DNA of 64,000 nt from Streptomyces filamentosus (GTDB taxonomy: Bacteria > Actinomycetota > Actinomycetes > Streptomycetales > Streptomycetaceae), in contig NZ_BNBE01000001.1 of the NCBI RefSeq assembly GCF_014654895.1, forward strand, positions 620,001 through 684,000, written 5' to 3'. The position numbers and the translations under genes were made by a program. Of this stretch, positions 1 to 9,216 are shown piece after piece. The notes beneath the pieces were generated by a model. It was not told the DNA's origin, did not search any database, and saw nothing but the letters and a program-made list of their open reading frames with translations. Positions within the stretch are counted from its first letter, which is position 1. Each line of letters opens with the position of its first letter.

Positions 1-245
1 GGCCGTGGACGGGGTCGGCGGGGGGCTGGTGGAGGGGCCCGCGGGTGGGCGCGGGGGCGGCCCGTCCCGGAGGGCCGCCGAAGGTCCCGGCGTGCGGGGC
101 GTGGGTCCCCGGGGGGCCGGGAGGGGCGACTCTATGGCGGGAAATCGTCCCCCTATAGGGTGGAAACCAGGACGTCTCGGATGGTCCCGCTCCGTCACCG
201 TACGTCGTCCGCCCGCCACCCCCGGCGAAGGGAGCCCGCCCCGCC

Positions 246-752
246 ATGCCCCACGACACCGACCCCGCGCCCGGCGGCTGTCGGGGCGTCCGGCTGCCCC
301 GCACCACCGCCGCCGTCCCCCTCGCCCGGGCCCTGGTCCGCGCGGCCCTCGACGCGTCCGGTGGATCCGACGCGTCCGATCCCTCCGGTGGGGCCGCGGC
401 CGAGGCGGCCGGCCGGCCGGACCGCGACACGGCGGAGCTGCTCACCGCCGAGCTGGTGGCCAACGCCGTCGAGCACACCCGGGGCGACGGTCCGATCGAG
501 CTGTTCGTGGAGCTGCTCGCGGCGCCCGGCGGCTGTCAGATCGAGGTGCACGACCCCGATCCGGCCCACCCCGGGGAGCTGGTCTGCCCGGATCCGGACG
601 CCGAGGTGGATCCCTGGCAGGAGCACGGACGCGGACTGCTGCTGATCCGGGCGCTCAGCAGTGCCTGCGGGCACCGGCCGACCGCCCGGGGCAAGGCGGT
701 CTGGTTCACCCTCCCTCGGCTCCCCGCGCAGCGCCGTCCCGCCCGGGCGTGA
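246..752 (+). CDS. Anti-sigma-factor-type ATP-binding protein (HATPase_c, GHKL)
   Basis: The 168-residue protein is one GHKL ATPase domain of the kind used by streptomycete RsbW/SpoIIAB-like anti-sigma regulators. The N-box is visible as ELLTAELVANAVEHT (about residues 62-76), the G1 box as EVHDPDP and the G2 box as HGRGLLLI. No membrane or sensor domain is present, so it is a soluble stand-alone kinase or anti-sigma module. Streptomycetes carry dozens of these and the partner cannot be told from sequence. An AAGGGAG ribosome-binding site lies 11 bases before the ATG. Its 3' end overlaps the convergent permease gene by 47 bp. A 10-bp palindrome, CCCTATAGGG, lies at 151-160 upstream. Confidence 0.85.
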   Translation: MPHDTDPAPGGCRGVRLPRTTAAVPLARALVRAALDASGGSDASDPSGGAAAEAAGRPDRDTAELLTAELVANAVEHTRGDGPIELFVELLAAPGGCQIEVHDPDPAHPGELVCPDPDAEVDPWQEHGRGLLLIRALSSACGHRPTARGKAVWFTLPRLPAQRRPARA

Positions 753-2145
753 CCGCGTCCGCGAGGCGCGAGCGGCGGCGCCCGTACACCCCGTAGAGCA
801 CCGCCCCGACGACGAGGAAGCAGGCGAAGACCAGCCAGGTCCGCCAGCCGGTCCCCCAGATGAGGTAGAGGCAGAAGCCGATGCCGAGGAGCGGGCTGGC
901 CGGGTAGAGCGGGACCTTGAAGGAGCGGCCGAGGCCGGGCTCGCGGCGGCGCAGCACCATCACCGCGAGGTTGACCACGGCCATGATCGCCAGGGTGCCG
1001 ATGGTGGTGAGGTCGACGACGACGTCGAGCGGGGCGAAGGCGGCGGGGACGGCGAAGACGGCGGCGACGATCCAGGTGTTGGCGACGGGGGTGGCGGTCT
1101 TCGGGGAGACCCGTTCGAAGACCCGGGGCATGAGGCCGTCGCGGGACATCGCCATCAGGATGCGGGTCTGGCCGTACATCACGGCGAGGACGACGGAGGC
1201 GATGGCGACGACCGCGCCGAAGGCGATGACGCCGCCGCCGACCGAGGAGCCGGTCACCTGGTCGACGACGAGGGAGAGCGCGGCGGGCTTGTCGGCGACC
1301 TCGCCGGCGCCGAGCGCGCCGATCGCGGCGAGGGCTACGGCGCAGTAGAGCACGGTGACGAGGCCGATGCAGATGAGGATGGCGAGCGGGATGTTCCGGC
1401 GCGGGTTCTTCACCTCCTCGCCCGCGGTGGTGATGGCGTCGAAGCCGATGTACGAGAAGAAGGCGACCGAGGCGCCGGCGGTGATGCCGCCCATGCCCTC
1501 GGTGGCGAACGGCGAGAGGTGGCCGGCCTGGAAGGCGGAGAAGCCGATCGCGCAGAAGACGATCAGGATGCCGATCTTCAGGACCGCCATGGCGGCGGTG
1601 GCGCGGGCGCTCTCGCGGACGCCGCGGACCAGGAGGGTCGCGGTCATCAGGATGACGACCACCGCGGGCAGGTTGACCACGCCGCCCTCGGCGGGGCCGG
1701 CGGCGAGCGCGTCGGGCAGCCTGAGGCCGGTGAGGCTGTGGAGGAGTTCGTCGAGGTACTGGCTCCAGCCGACGGCGACCGCGGAGACCGAGACGCCGTA
1801 CTCCAGGAGCAGGCACCAGCCGACGAGGAAGGCGGCCCGCTCGCCGAGGCTCGCGTAGGCGAAGGAGTAGGAGGATCCGGAGACCGGGATCGCGCCGCCC
1901 AGCTCCGCGAAGGAGAAGGCGGTGAAGACGCAGGTGATCGCGGCGAGGACGAAGGAGACGACGACCGCAGGCCCCGCCTCGGCGACGCTGTCGGCGAGGC
2001 CGACGAAGATGCCGGTGCCGACGATCGCCCCGACGCCGAAGCACACGAGCTGGAAGAGGCCCATGGCGCGCTTGAGGCTGTGGCCTTCGAGGTCGGCGCC
2101 GGATTCGGCGATCAGCTGTTGGGGGGACTTGATCCGCGAGAACAT
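706..2145 (-). CDS. APC-family amino-acid permease
   Basis: This 479-residue polytopic membrane protein has the N-terminal APC-superfamily signature (GLFQLVCFGVGAIVGTGIFV, about residues 31-50) followed by roughly a dozen hydrophobic segments. It resembles the cationic/branched amino-acid transporter branch (YhdG/CAT-like). An in-frame start exists 50 codons upstream, but the ATG at 2145 gives the usual family N-terminus (MFSRIKSPQQ). The gene lies just downstream of arginine deiminase and ornithine carbamoyltransferase genes in the same direction. By inference it moves arginine or ornithine, as ArcD does in other bacteria, although ArcD belongs to a different subfamily. A perfect 18-bp inverted repeat lies 78 bases upstream of its start. 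Confidence 0.85.
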   Translation of the reverse strand: MFSRIKSPQQLIAESGADLEGHSLKRAMGLFQLVCFGVGAIVGTGIFVGLADSVAEAGPAVVVSFVLAAITCVFTAFSFAELGGAIPVSGSSYSFAYASLGERAAFLVGWCLLLEYGVSVSAVAVGWSQYLDELLHSLTGLRLPDALAAGPAEGGVVNLPAVVVILMTATLLVRGVRESARATAAMAVLKIGILIVFCAIGFSAFQAGHLSPFATEGMGGITAGASVAFFSYIGFDAITTAGEEVKNPRRNIPLAILICIGLVTVLYCAVALAAIGALGAGEVADKPAALSLVVDQVTGSSVGGGVIAFGAVVAIASVVLAVMYGQTRILMAMSRDGLMPRVFERVSPKTATPVANTWIVAAVFAVPAAFAPLDVVVDLTTIGTLAIMAVVNLAVMVLRRREPGLGRSFKVPLYPASPLLGIGFCLYLIWGTGWRTWLVFACFLVVGAVLYGVYGRRRSRLADAVTPGRDGAARGAEGG

Positions 2146-2222
2146 GCGGGGCGGTCTCTCATCTCTGGTTCTGCACGTGGGGGCGTGGGGCGCGTGGGGG
2201 TGCGGGTGGGGGCGCGCACGCG

Positions 2223-2260
2223 TCAGGGGGGTCCGGGCATACATGCCCGGACCCCCCTGA
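2223..2260. terminator. Perfect 18-bp inverted repeat with 2-nt centre
   Basis: Arms at 2223-2240 and 2243-2260 are exact reverse complements (outer TCAGGGGGG, inner TCCGGGCAT) around the dinucleotide AC. It lies between the ornithine carbamoyltransferase stop (2384) and the permease start (2145), both leftward. It could end argF transcription or act as an operator or attenuator for the permease. No T-run follows, as is usual for high-GC actinobacterial hairpins. Confidence 0.6.
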
Positions 2261-2383
2261 ACGATGCGATCGTAGACCGCTGACCGCATATTCACCCAAT
2301 CGGGCGTAAAGCTATGCCCGATGGCAGTGCCCCCCCGATGACCGTGCCCCGATGGCAGCGCCCCGGCGGCCGCGCCCCGGCGG

Positions 2384-3409
2384 CTACGCCCCGGCGGACG
2401 GCTCCGCCGGGCCCGCCAGGGTGGCGACGAGGACCGCCTTGATGGTGTGGAGCCTGTTCTCGGCCTCGTCGAAGACGACGGAGTGCTCCGACTCGAAGAC
2501 CTCGTCGGAGACCTCCAGCTCGGTCAGCCCGTGCCGGGCGTGCACCTCGCGGGCGACCTTCGTGCCCAGGTCGTGGTAGGCGGGCAGGCAGTGCATGAAC
2601 TTGACGCCGGGGTTCCCGGTGGCGCGCAGCACGTCCATGGTGACGGCGTACGGGGCGAGGGCGGTGATCCGCTCGTCCCACACCTCCTTGGGCTCGCCCA
2701 TCGACACCCACACGTCGGTGACCACGAAGTCGGCGCCGCGGACGCCGTCGGCGACGGACTCGGTGAGGGTGATCGTGGCGCCGCTCTTCTCGGCGAGCCC
2801 GCGGGCGGCGGCGACGACCTCGCGGGACGGCCAGTACGCCTCGGGGGCGACGATCCGGACGTCCATGCCGAGCAGGGCGCCGGTGACGAGGTAGGAGTTG
2901 CCCATGTTGAAGCGGGCGTCGCCGAGGTAGGCGAAGGAGATCCCCTCCAGCGGCTTGTCGCTGTGCTCGGTCATGGTGAGCACGTCGGCGAGCATCTGGG
3001 TGGGGTGCCAGTCGTCCGTCAGGCCGTTGAGGACGGGGACGCCGGCGTGGGCGGCCAGTTCCTCCACGGTGTCCTGCCCGTCGCCCCGGTACTCGATGGC
3101 GTCGAACATCCGGCCGAGGACGCGGGCGGTGTCCTTCACCGACTCCTTGTGGCCCATCTGGGAGCCGGAGGGGTCGAGGTAGGTGGTGGAGGCGCCCTGG
3201 TCGGCGGCGGCGACCTCGAAGGCGCAGCGGGTGCGGGTGGAGGTCTTCTCGAAGATCAGGGCGATGTTCCGGCCGGTCAGCCGCCGCACCTCGGTCCCGG
3301 CCTTCTTGGCGGCCTTCAGCTCGGCGGCGAGGGCGACCAGACCGCGGAACTCCTCGGCGGTGAAGTCCAGCTCCTTGAGGAAGTGGCGGCCGGAGAGGTC
3401 GAGGGCCAT
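2384..3409 (-). CDS. argF: Ornithine carbamoyltransferase
   Basis: This enzyme interconverts ornithine plus carbamoyl phosphate and citrulline plus phosphate. The 341-residue protein shows all expected motifs: the carbamoyl-phosphate loop STRTR (in [12 protein letters not shown]), DWHPTQM, the WVSMGE loop and the ornithine-binding FMHCLP motif near the C-terminus. The ATG at 3409 follows an AGGAGCG ribosome-binding site. Linkage to arginine deiminase suggests the catabolic direction (ArcB). In streptomycetes, however, the anabolic arg cluster commonly lacks argF and a gene in this position serves biosynthesis, so the enzyme may do both. An ARG-box-like site about 100 bases upstream of the start supports ArgR control. 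Confidence 0.95.
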   Translation of the reverse strand: MALDLSGRHFLKELDFTAEEFRGLVALAAELKAAKKAGTEVRRLTGRNIALIFEKTSTRTRCAFEVAAADQGASTTYLDPSGSQMGHKESVKDTARVLGRMFDAIEYRGDGQDTVEELAAHAGVPVLNGLTDDWHPTQMLADVLTMTEHSDKPLEGISFAYLGDARFNMGNSYLVTGALLGMDVRIVAPEAYWPSREVVAAARGLAEKSGATITLTESVADGVRGADFVVTDVWVSMGEPKEVWDERITALAPYAVTMDVLRATGNPGVKFMHCLPAYHDLGTKVAREVHARHGLTELEVSDEVFESEHSVVFDEAENRLHTIKAVLVATLAGPAEPSAGA

Positions 3410-3507
3410 GGGGCGCTCCTGGGGGTGCGGGCGGACGGTCGGGGCGGGTGACGGGACGGGGCGCGGGCGCGCGCGCCCGGCGGCGTCCCGCACCACGACG
3501 CTGGAAG

Positions 3508-3535
3508 TGTATACGTAATTCAGCATTCTTATACA
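3508..3535 (-). promoter_or_regulatory. ARG-box-like operator in the argF leader
   Basis: An AT-rich island in otherwise GC-rich DNA. TGTATA (3508-3513) and TATACA (3530-3535) form an exact inverted repeat. Read in the argF direction the site starts TGTATAAGAATGC and ends GTATACA. The first half fits the ArgR half-site pattern TGnATnnnnATnC well and the second half ends in ATnCA. Two adjacent ArgR boxes are the usual arrangement. The same stretch could also hold the argF -10 element. The assignment is by inspection only. Confidence 0.5.
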
Positions 3536-3579
3536 GTCAGTGTCCCCCTGCGACCCCGAGCGACCCCCGCCGCGGCACC

Positions 3580-4812
3580 TCACACCGCGTCCCGCACCAC
3601 CGGGCAGCTCATGCAGCGCGGGCCGCCCCTCCCCCGCCCCAGCTCGCTCCCCGGGATCTCGATCACCTCGATGCCCCGCTTCCGCAGGTGCGTGTTGGTC
3701 GTCACGTTCCGCTCGTACGCCACCACCACCCCCGGCTCCACCGCCAGCACGTTGCACCCGTCGTCCCACTGCTCCCGCTCCGCCGCGTGCACGTCCTGCG
3801 TCGCCGTCAGCACCCGCACGTCCTGGAGGCCCAGCGCGGCGGCGATCGCGCTGTGCATCTGCTCCGGCGGATGGTCCGTCACCCGCAGCGCCTGCCCCTC
3901 GTCGCCCGGCTCGATCGTGTACGAGCGCAGCATCCCGAGGCCCGCGTACTGCGTGAACGTGTCCCCGTCCACCATCGTCATCACCGTGTCCAGGTGCATG
4001 AACGCCCGCCGCTTCGGCATGTCCAGCGCCACGATCGTCCGCGCCGACCCCGCCGCGAACAGCCCCCGCGCCAGCATCTCCACCGCCTGCGGGGTGGTCC
4101 GCTCGCTCATCCCGATCAGCACCGCGCCGTTCCCGATGACGAGCACGTCGCCGCCCTCGATCGTCGACGGATAGTCCGCCTGCCCCTCGGACCAGTGGTG
4201 GAACGCGCCCGCCTCCGGGCCCGTGAAGAGCGGATGGTGCTTGTAGATCGCCTCGAAGTGCACCGTCTCCCGCTGCCGGGCCGGCCACTTCATCGCGTTG
4301 ATCGACACCCCGTCGTAGATCCACGCCGAGGTGTCCCGGGTGAAGAGGTGGTTCGGCAGCGGACCGAGCACGAAGTCGTCCAGCTCCAGCGCGTGGAAGC
4401 GGACCGACGTCGGCTCCCGGTGCGCCGCCAGGAACTCCCGCTTCGTCATCCCTCCCACCAGCGCCTCCACCAGCTCCCCCGGGCCGAGCGAGTCGAAGGC
4501 GGCCCGCAGGTGGTCGGCGGCGAGCGGCCCGTACTCCTTCTCGTCGAAGACCCGGTCGAGGACCAGCGCCCGCGCCGCCGGCACGTCCAGCGCCTCTCGC
4601 AGCAGGTCCCCGAAGAGGTGCACCTCGACGCCCCGGTCCCGCAGCACGTCGGCGAAGCCGTCGTGCTCCTGGCGGGCCCGCCGCACCCACAGCACGTCGT
4701 CGAAGAGGAGGGCGTCCTTGTTGGACGGGGTCAGCCGCTTCAGCTCCAGATCGGGGCGGTGCAGGATCACGCGGCGGAGCCGGCCGGTCTCTGAGTCGAC
4801 ATGGAATCCCAT
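3580..4812 (-). CDS. arcA: Arginine deiminase
   Basis: This enzyme hydrolyses arginine to citrulline and ammonia, the first step of the arginine deiminase pathway. At 410 residues it has normal family length. The guanidino-modifying-enzyme fold motifs are present: NHLFTRD (substrate Asp), IEGGDV (catalytic Glu region), [10 protein letters not shown] (catalytic His and Asp) and the nucleophilic cysteine in RCMSCP ten residues from the end. The ATG at 4812 has AGGA seven bases upstream. The next gene downstream is ornithine carbamoyltransferase, then a permease, an arc-like order. No carbamate kinase gene (arcC) is visible, so ATP recovery by this route is not shown here. Confidence 0.95.
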   Translation of the reverse strand: MGFHVDSETGRLRRVILHRPDLELKRLTPSNKDALLFDDVLWVRRARQEHDGFADVLRDRGVEVHLFGDLLREALDVPAARALVLDRVFDEKEYGPLAADHLRAAFDSLGPGELVEALVGGMTKREFLAAHREPTSVRFHALELDDFVLGPLPNHLFTRDTSAWIYDGVSINAMKWPARQRETVHFEAIYKHHPLFTGPEAGAFHHWSEGQADYPSTIEGGDVLVIGNGAVLIGMSERTTPQAVEMLARGLFAAGSARTIVALDMPKRRAFMHLDTVMTMVDGDTFTQYAGLGMLRSYTIEPGDEGQALRVTDHPPEQMHSAIAAALGLQDVRVLTATQDVHAAEREQWDDGCNVLAVEPGVVVAYERNVTTNTHLRKRGIEVIEIPGSELGRGRGGPRCMSCPVVRDAV

Positions 4813-4834
4813 GCGCCCATCCTGACGGAGCGGA

Positions 4835-4863
4835 CGGCCGTGCGCGTGGGACGCGCACGGCCG
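4835..4863 (-). terminator. 12-bp perfect hairpin ending the hen1-pnkp operon
   Basis: Arms CGGCCGTGCGCG (4835-4846) and CGCGCACGGCCG (4852-4863) are perfectly complementary around TGGGA. It lies 22 bases upstream of arcA and downstream of pnkp, both leftward. It would therefore separate the two transcription units. Confidence 0.65.
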
Positions 4864-4878
4864 AATTCGGCGCCGGGG

Positions 4879-4940
4879 CCCCTTCGTACGGGGAGCCGAT
4901 GGATCGCGACCCCTTCGTACGGGGAGCCGGCGGACCGCGA
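4879..4940. repeat. Tandem duplication of a 31-bp unit
   Basis: Two adjacent 31-bp copies (4879-4909 and 4910-4940) share their first 20 bases exactly (CCCCTTCGTACGGGGAGCCG) and differ at three positions afterwards. Each copy contains a small CCCC/GGGG hairpin around TTCGTAC. The repeat lies in the pnkp-arcA intergenic region. Confidence 0.8.
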
Positions 4941-4995
4941 CCCCGGCGCCGAGGCCGGCTCCGGCGCCCCGGGCTGCGGCCCGGGATCCGCCGGG

Positions 4996-7608
4996 CTACA
5001 GCCTCGGGTCCACCGGCTCCGATTCCAGGGCGAGCACCGCGAAGACCGCCTCGTGGACGCGCCACAGCGGCTCCCCGGCCGCGAGCCGTTCCAGCGCCTC
5101 CAGGCCGAGCGCGTACTCGCGCAGGGCGAGCGACCGCTTGTGCCCGAGGTGGCGCTGCCGCAGCCGCTCCAGGTTCTCCGGCCGGGTGTACTCGGGGCCG
5201 TACACGATCCGCAGGTACTCCCGGCCGCGCACCTTCACGCCCGGCTGCACCGGGCGGCCCGAGCCGTCCCGCACCAGCGCGGCCAGCGGCTTCACGACCA
5301 TGCCCTCGCCGCCGGCGCCGGTCAGCTCCAGCCACCAGTCGGTGCCCGCGCGGACGGACGCCTCGTCGCCGGTGTCGACGACGATCCGCCGCGTCACCTG
5401 GAGCAGGCCCGTCGGATCGTGCTCCACGAGCCGGTCGAGCCAACCCAGTTGGGTGTCGTGCGGCACGTCCGCGAGCGACCTGCCCCGGCCCGCGAGCAGC
5501 TGGAACGGCGCGAACCGCACCCCGTCCAGACCGTCCGTGGGCCAGCAGTAGCGCCGGTACGCCTCGGTGAACGCGCCCGCGTCCGCCGCCCGTTCCCGCT
5601 GCGCGGCGAGCAGCCCGCCGACGCCCTCGACGCCGCGCGCGGCCGTCGCCTCCAGCGCCCGGACGACCTCCGGCAGGACCGCGCCGGAGGCGGCGCCGAC
5701 CGCCGCGTACTGGTGGCGCAGCAGCCCGCCCGACTTCAGCGACCACGGCATCAGTTCGCCGTCGAGCAGCAGCCAGTCCGTGTCGAGCTCCTCCCACAGC
5801 CCGGCCGCGCCGATCGCCGTCCGCAGCCGGCCGAGGACCTCCTCGGTGGCGGCGTCGTCGTCGAAGAACGGCCGGCCGGTGCGGGTGTGCAGGGCGCCCG
5901 TCGGCCCGTCCACGCCGAACCGCTCGCGGGCCGCGTCCGCGTCCCGGCAGACCAGCGCGACCGCCCGCGAGCCCATGTGCTTCTCCTCGCACACGACCCG
6001 CTCGACGCCGTCCGCCCGGTACTGCGCGAACGCCTCCGCCGGGTGCTCCAGGAAGCCGTCCGCCCTCGCGGTCGGCGTCGGCGCCATCGTCGGCGGCAGA
6101 TAGGCGAGCAGCCTCGGGTCGACCGCGAAGCGGCTCATGACCTCCAGCGCCGCCGCCGCGTTCTCCTCCCGCACCGCCACGCGGCCCAGGTGCCGGGTCT
6201 CGACCGTCCGCCGGCCGTGCACGTCGGCCAGGTCGAGCGGCCGGCCCTCGTGCCCGCCGGGCGCCTCCGACGCCAGCGGCCGGGCAGGCTCGTACCAGAC
6301 CTTCTCGGCCGGAACGTCGACGAGTTCGCGCTCCGGCCAGCGCAGCGCGGTCATCCGCCCGCCGAACACCGCGCCGGTGTCCAGGCAGATCGTGTTGTTG
6401 ATCCAGGACGTCGTCGGCACCGGCGTGTGCCCGTACACGACGGTCGCCCGGCCCCGGTAGTCCTCCGCCCACGGATAGCGCACCGGAAGACCGAACTCGT
6501 CGGTCTCGCCGGTGGTGTCGCCGTACAGCGCGTGCGAACGGACCCGGCCCGAGGTGCGGCCGTGGTACTTCTCCGGCAGACCGGCGTGGCACACCACCAG
6601 CCGCCCCTCGTCCAGGACGTAGTGGGAGACGAGTCCGTCGATGAACTCCCGCACCTGCGCGCGGAACTCCTCCGGCTCGCGCTCCAACTGCTCGATGGTC
6701 TCGGCGAGTCCGTGGGTCTGCTGGACCTTCCGCCCCTTCAGCCAGCGCCCCAGCTTGTTCTCGTGGTTGCCCGGCACGCAGAGCGCGTTCCCGGCCGCCA
6801 CCATGCCCATCACCCGGCGCAGCACGCCCGGCGAGTCCGGGCCCCGGTCGACGAGGTCGCCGACGAAGACCGCCGTACGGCCCTCCGGGTGCGCGCCGTC
6901 CACGTAACCCAGCCGGCCGAGCAGCGTCTCCAGCTCGCTCCGGCAGCCGTGGACGTCACCGATGACGTCGAACGGCCCGGTCAGGTGCCGCAGGTCGTTG
7001 AACCGGCGCTCCAGCACCACCTCCGCCGTGTCGGCCTCCTCCGCCGAGCGCAGCACGTGGACCTTGCGGAAGCCCTCCCGCTCCAGGCCCTTCAGGCCCC
7101 GGTGCAGCTCGCGCCGGTGCCGGGGGATCACGTGGTCGGGCATGCCCGCCCGGTCGGCCCGCAGCGCGTTGCGCTCCCGGCAGACCGACTCCGGCAGGTC
7201 GAGCACGATCGCGATCGGCAGCACGTCGTGCTCCCGCGCCAGCTGCACCAGCTGACGGCGCGCCTCGCGCTGCACGTTGGTGGCGTCGACCACGGTCAGC
7301 CGGCCCGCCGCGAGCCGCTTGCCGACGATGTAGTGGAGCACGTCGAAGGCGTCCCGGGACGCCGACTGGTCGTTCTCGTCGTCCGCGACGAGTCCCCGGC
7401 AGAAGTCCGAGGAAACCACCTCCGTCGGCTTGAAGTGCCGCCGCGCGAAAGAGGACTTGCCGGAACCGGTCGCGCCGACGAGCACGACGAGGGAGAGGTC
7501 GGTGACGGGCAGCCGCCGGTGCTTCCCGGTGGCGCTCTCCGTGATGGTCTCCGCCGCTTCCTCCGCGCCGGTCCCGCCGGTGGTCCCGTCGGTCGATCCG
7601 GTGCTCAT
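4996..7608 (-). CDS. pnkp: Bacterial RNA-repair polynucleotide kinase-phosphatase-ligase (Pnkp)
   Basis: A three-module RNA end-healing enzyme of 870 residues, the length of the Clostridium thermocellum Pnkp prototype. The N-terminal polynucleotide 5'-kinase has the P-loop GATGSGKSS (about residues 45-53). The central metallophosphatase (2',3'-phosphatase) shows [16 protein letters not shown] and GNHENK. The C-terminal ligase-like adenylyltransferase has the nucleotidyl-lysine motif EEKHMGSR and a late VKVRGREY motif. Known Pnkp repairs ribotoxin-cleaved tRNA and needs Hen1 for full ligation. Here the hen1 stop and the pnkp ATG overlap (ATGA, 7605-7608), so the two are translationally coupled. 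The ATG at 7608 gives about 35 extra residues before the kinase domain. Confidence 0.93.
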   Translation of the reverse strand: MSTGSTDGTTGGTGAEEAAETITESATGKHRRLPVTDLSLVVLVGATGSGKSSFARRHFKPTEVVSSDFCRGLVADDENDQSASRDAFDVLHYIVGKRLAAGRLTVVDATNVQREARRQLVQLAREHDVLPIAIVLDLPESVCRERNALRADRAGMPDHVIPRHRRELHRGLKGLEREGFRKVHVLRSAEEADTAEVVLERRFNDLRHLTGPFDVIGDVHGCRSELETLLGRLGYVDGAHPEGRTAVFVGDLVDRGPDSPGVLRRVMGMVAAGNALCVPGNHENKLGRWLKGRKVQQTHGLAETIEQLEREPEEFRAQVREFIDGLVSHYVLDEGRLVVCHAGLPEKYHGRTSGRVRSHALYGDTTGETDEFGLPVRYPWAEDYRGRATVVYGHTPVPTTSWINNTICLDTGAVFGGRMTALRWPERELVDVPAEKVWYEPARPLASEAPGGHEGRPLDLADVHGRRTVETRHLGRVAVREENAAAALEVMSRFAVDPRLLAYLPPTMAPTPTARADGFLEHPAEAFAQYRADGVERVVCEEKHMGSRAVALVCRDADAARERFGVDGPTGALHTRTGRPFFDDDAATEEVLGRLRTAIGAAGLWEELDTDWLLLDGELMPWSLKSGGLLRHQYAAVGAASGAVLPEVVRALEATAARGVEGVGGLLAAQRERAADAGAFTEAYRRYCWPTDGLDGVRFAPFQLLAGRGRSLADVPHDTQLGWLDRLVEHDPTGLLQVTRRIVVDTGDEASVRAGTDWWLELTGAGGEGMVVKPLAALVRDGSGRPVQPGVKVRGREYLRIVYGPEYTRPENLERLRQRHLGHKRSLALREYALGLEALERLAAGEPLWRVHEAVFAVLALESEPVDPRL

Positions 7609-9095
7609 GCCCGTCCCTCCTTCTTCCTCGTCCCGTCCTCTTCGGCGTCCGCCCCGGTACGGGTGAACACCGCCAGCTGCGTCGGCGGACCCACCTCGGG
7701 GTCGTCCGGCCCGACCGGCGCGAACTCCACGCCGTAACCGTGCCGTTCGGCCACGTCCTCCGCCCAGGACCGGAACTCCGCCCGGGTCCACTCGAAGCGG
7801 TGGTCGCCGTGGCGGACGTGCCCGGCGGGCAGCGTCTCCCAGCGCACGTTGTACTCGACGTTCGGCGTGGTCACGACCACCGTGCGGGGGCGCGCCGAAC
7901 CGAACACCGCGTACTCCAGGGCCGGCAGCCTCGGCAGGTCCAGGTGCTCGATCACCTCGCTCAGCACCGCCGCGTCGTACCCGCCGAGCCGCTTGTCCGT
8001 GTACGTGAGCGAGCCCTGCACCAGCTTCACGCGAGCGGCCTGCCGCTCGCCCATCCGGTCGAGCCGCATCCGGCGCGCGGCGACCGTCAGCGCCCGCACC
8101 GACACGTCCACGCCGACGATCTCGGTGAACCGCGATTCCTTCAGCAGCGCCTGCACCAACTGGCCCTGCCCACAGCCCAGATCGAGTACCCGGGCGGCGC
8201 CGGCGGCCCGCAGCGCGGTCAGGATCGCCTCGCGCCGCTGCTCCGCGAGCGGCACCGGCCGCTCCGCCGTGTCGCACGTCTCGTCCACGGCGTTGTCGAC
8301 GTCCTCGACCTCCAGCCCCTCCGCCTCGGCGAGCCGCACCAGTTCGAGCCGCTCCTCCGCCTGCCGGGCCAGACTCCGCCGGCGCGTCAGGTAACGGTCG
8401 GTGATCAGCCCGCGCCGGGGGTGCGCCGCCAGCCAGCCCTCGCCGGCCCGCAGCAGCTTGTCGACCTCGTCGGACGCGACCCAGTAGTGCTTGGCGTCGT
8501 CGAGCACGGGCAGCAGCACGTACAGCTGGTTCAGCGCCTCCGCGAGCCGCAGCCCGTCGCTCTCCAGGACCAGCCGCACGTACCGCGAATCGCCCCACTC
8601 GGGGAACTCCGCGTCCAGCGCGACCGGTTCGGCCACGACCGTCGTCCAGCCGAGCGGCCCGAACAGCTCCCGGACCAACTCCGCACCGCCCCGCGCGGGC
8701 AGCACCGGCACCTCGATCCGCAGCGGCAGCGGCGCGGCCGCCCGCTCGGGCATCGCCCGGCACTCGCCGTGCAGCGCAGACTTGAAGACCTGCGCCATCG
8801 CGACCGCGAGCAGCGAGGACGCGGCATAGGGCCGGTCGTTCACGTACTGCGCGAGCGCCGCGTCCGGGGCGCCGCCCCGGCCCTTCCCCTTGCCCCGGCG
8901 CACCAGCGCCACGGGGTCCACCTCCAGGAGCAGGGCGGCGGTGCACCGCTCCGCGGTGGCCTCGGGATAGAGCACGTGCGCGACGCCGTGCGAGGTGGAG
9001 AACGCCTGCGCCCTCTCGGGATGCTTGTGCAGCAGAAAACCGAGATCGGTCGCGGGGCGCTCCGGGATGCCGGTGGTACTGATCGTCAGGAACAC
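7605..9095 (-). CDS. hen1: 3'-terminal RNA ribose 2'-O-methyltransferase Hen1
   Basis: Partner of Pnkp that 2'-O-methylates the RNA 3' end before sealing, which protects repaired RNA from renewed cleavage. The bacterial-specific N-terminal half (FLTISTTG...DLGFLLHKHP) activates the Pnkp ligase. The C-terminal half is a SAM methyltransferase with VLDLGCGQGQLV and the Hen1 metal site EVIEHLD, followed by TTPNVEYN. The GTG at 9095 is preferred because it matches the conserved family start and gives 496 residues. A GGAGGAG lies about 20 bases upstream, which is far, and an ATG at 9137 is the alternative. A 10-bp palindrome, CACACGTGTG (9093-9102), covers the chosen start codon. Confidence 0.92.
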   Translation of the reverse strand: MFLTISTTGIPERPATDLGFLLHKHPERAQAFSTSHGVAHVLYPEATAERCTAALLLEVDPVALVRRGKGKGRGGAPDAALAQYVNDRPYAASSLLAVAMAQVFKSALHGECRAMPERAAAPLPLRIEVPVLPARGGAELVRELFGPLGWTTVVAEPVALDAEFPEWGDSRYVRLVLESDGLRLAEALNQLYVLLPVLDDAKHYWVASDEVDKLLRAGEGWLAAHPRRGLITDRYLTRRRSLARQAEERLELVRLAEAEGLEVEDVDNAVDETCDTAERPVPLAEQRREAILTALRAAGAARVLDLGCGQGQLVQALLKESRFTEIVGVDVSVRALTVAARRMRLDRMGERQAARVKLVQGSLTYTDKRLGGYDAAVLSEVIEHLDLPRLPALEYAVFGSARPRTVVVTTPNVEYNVRWETLPAGHVRHGDHRFEWTRAEFRSWAEDVAERHGYGVEFAPVGPDDPEVGPPTQLAVFTRTGADAEEDGTRKKEGRA

Positions 9096-9158
9096 ACGTG
9101 TGAGTATGAGCGCCGCTCCTCCGCCCCCACCAGGCATTTTCTCGCGCGTCCATGCCCC

Positions 9159-9201
9159 GGGGGGGAGGGGGGAAAGGGGGAGGGGGAAAGGGGAAGGGGA
9201 A
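9159..9201. repeat. 43-nt homopurine tract
   Basis: An uninterrupted G/A run on the plus strand made of G-blocks of four to seven separated by one to three A residues. It lies between the homocysteine methyltransferase stop (9217) and the hen1 start. It has G-quadruplex and triplex potential. Confidence 0.8.
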
Positions 9202-9216
9202 TCGAGGAGGGCGCGG

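Noticed and set aside
1..245. A gene before the first ATPase
   Set aside because: Frames here are Gly/Arg-rich with no ribosome-binding site or family features. Only a small palindrome at 151-160 stands out.
2384..6592. A 1402-codon minus-strand open frame that seems to fuse ornithine carbamoyltransferase to upstream sequence
   Set aside because: Only the last 341 codons are a protein family. The rest is an off-frame reading of arcA and pnkp. The real start at 3409 has a ribosome-binding site.
4801..7737. A 978-codon open frame on the plus strand opposite pnkp
   Set aside because: High-GC antisense shadow: it has no domain-like sequence, is dominated by Arg/Pro/Val/His, and the opposite strand carries a complete, motif-rich Pnkp.
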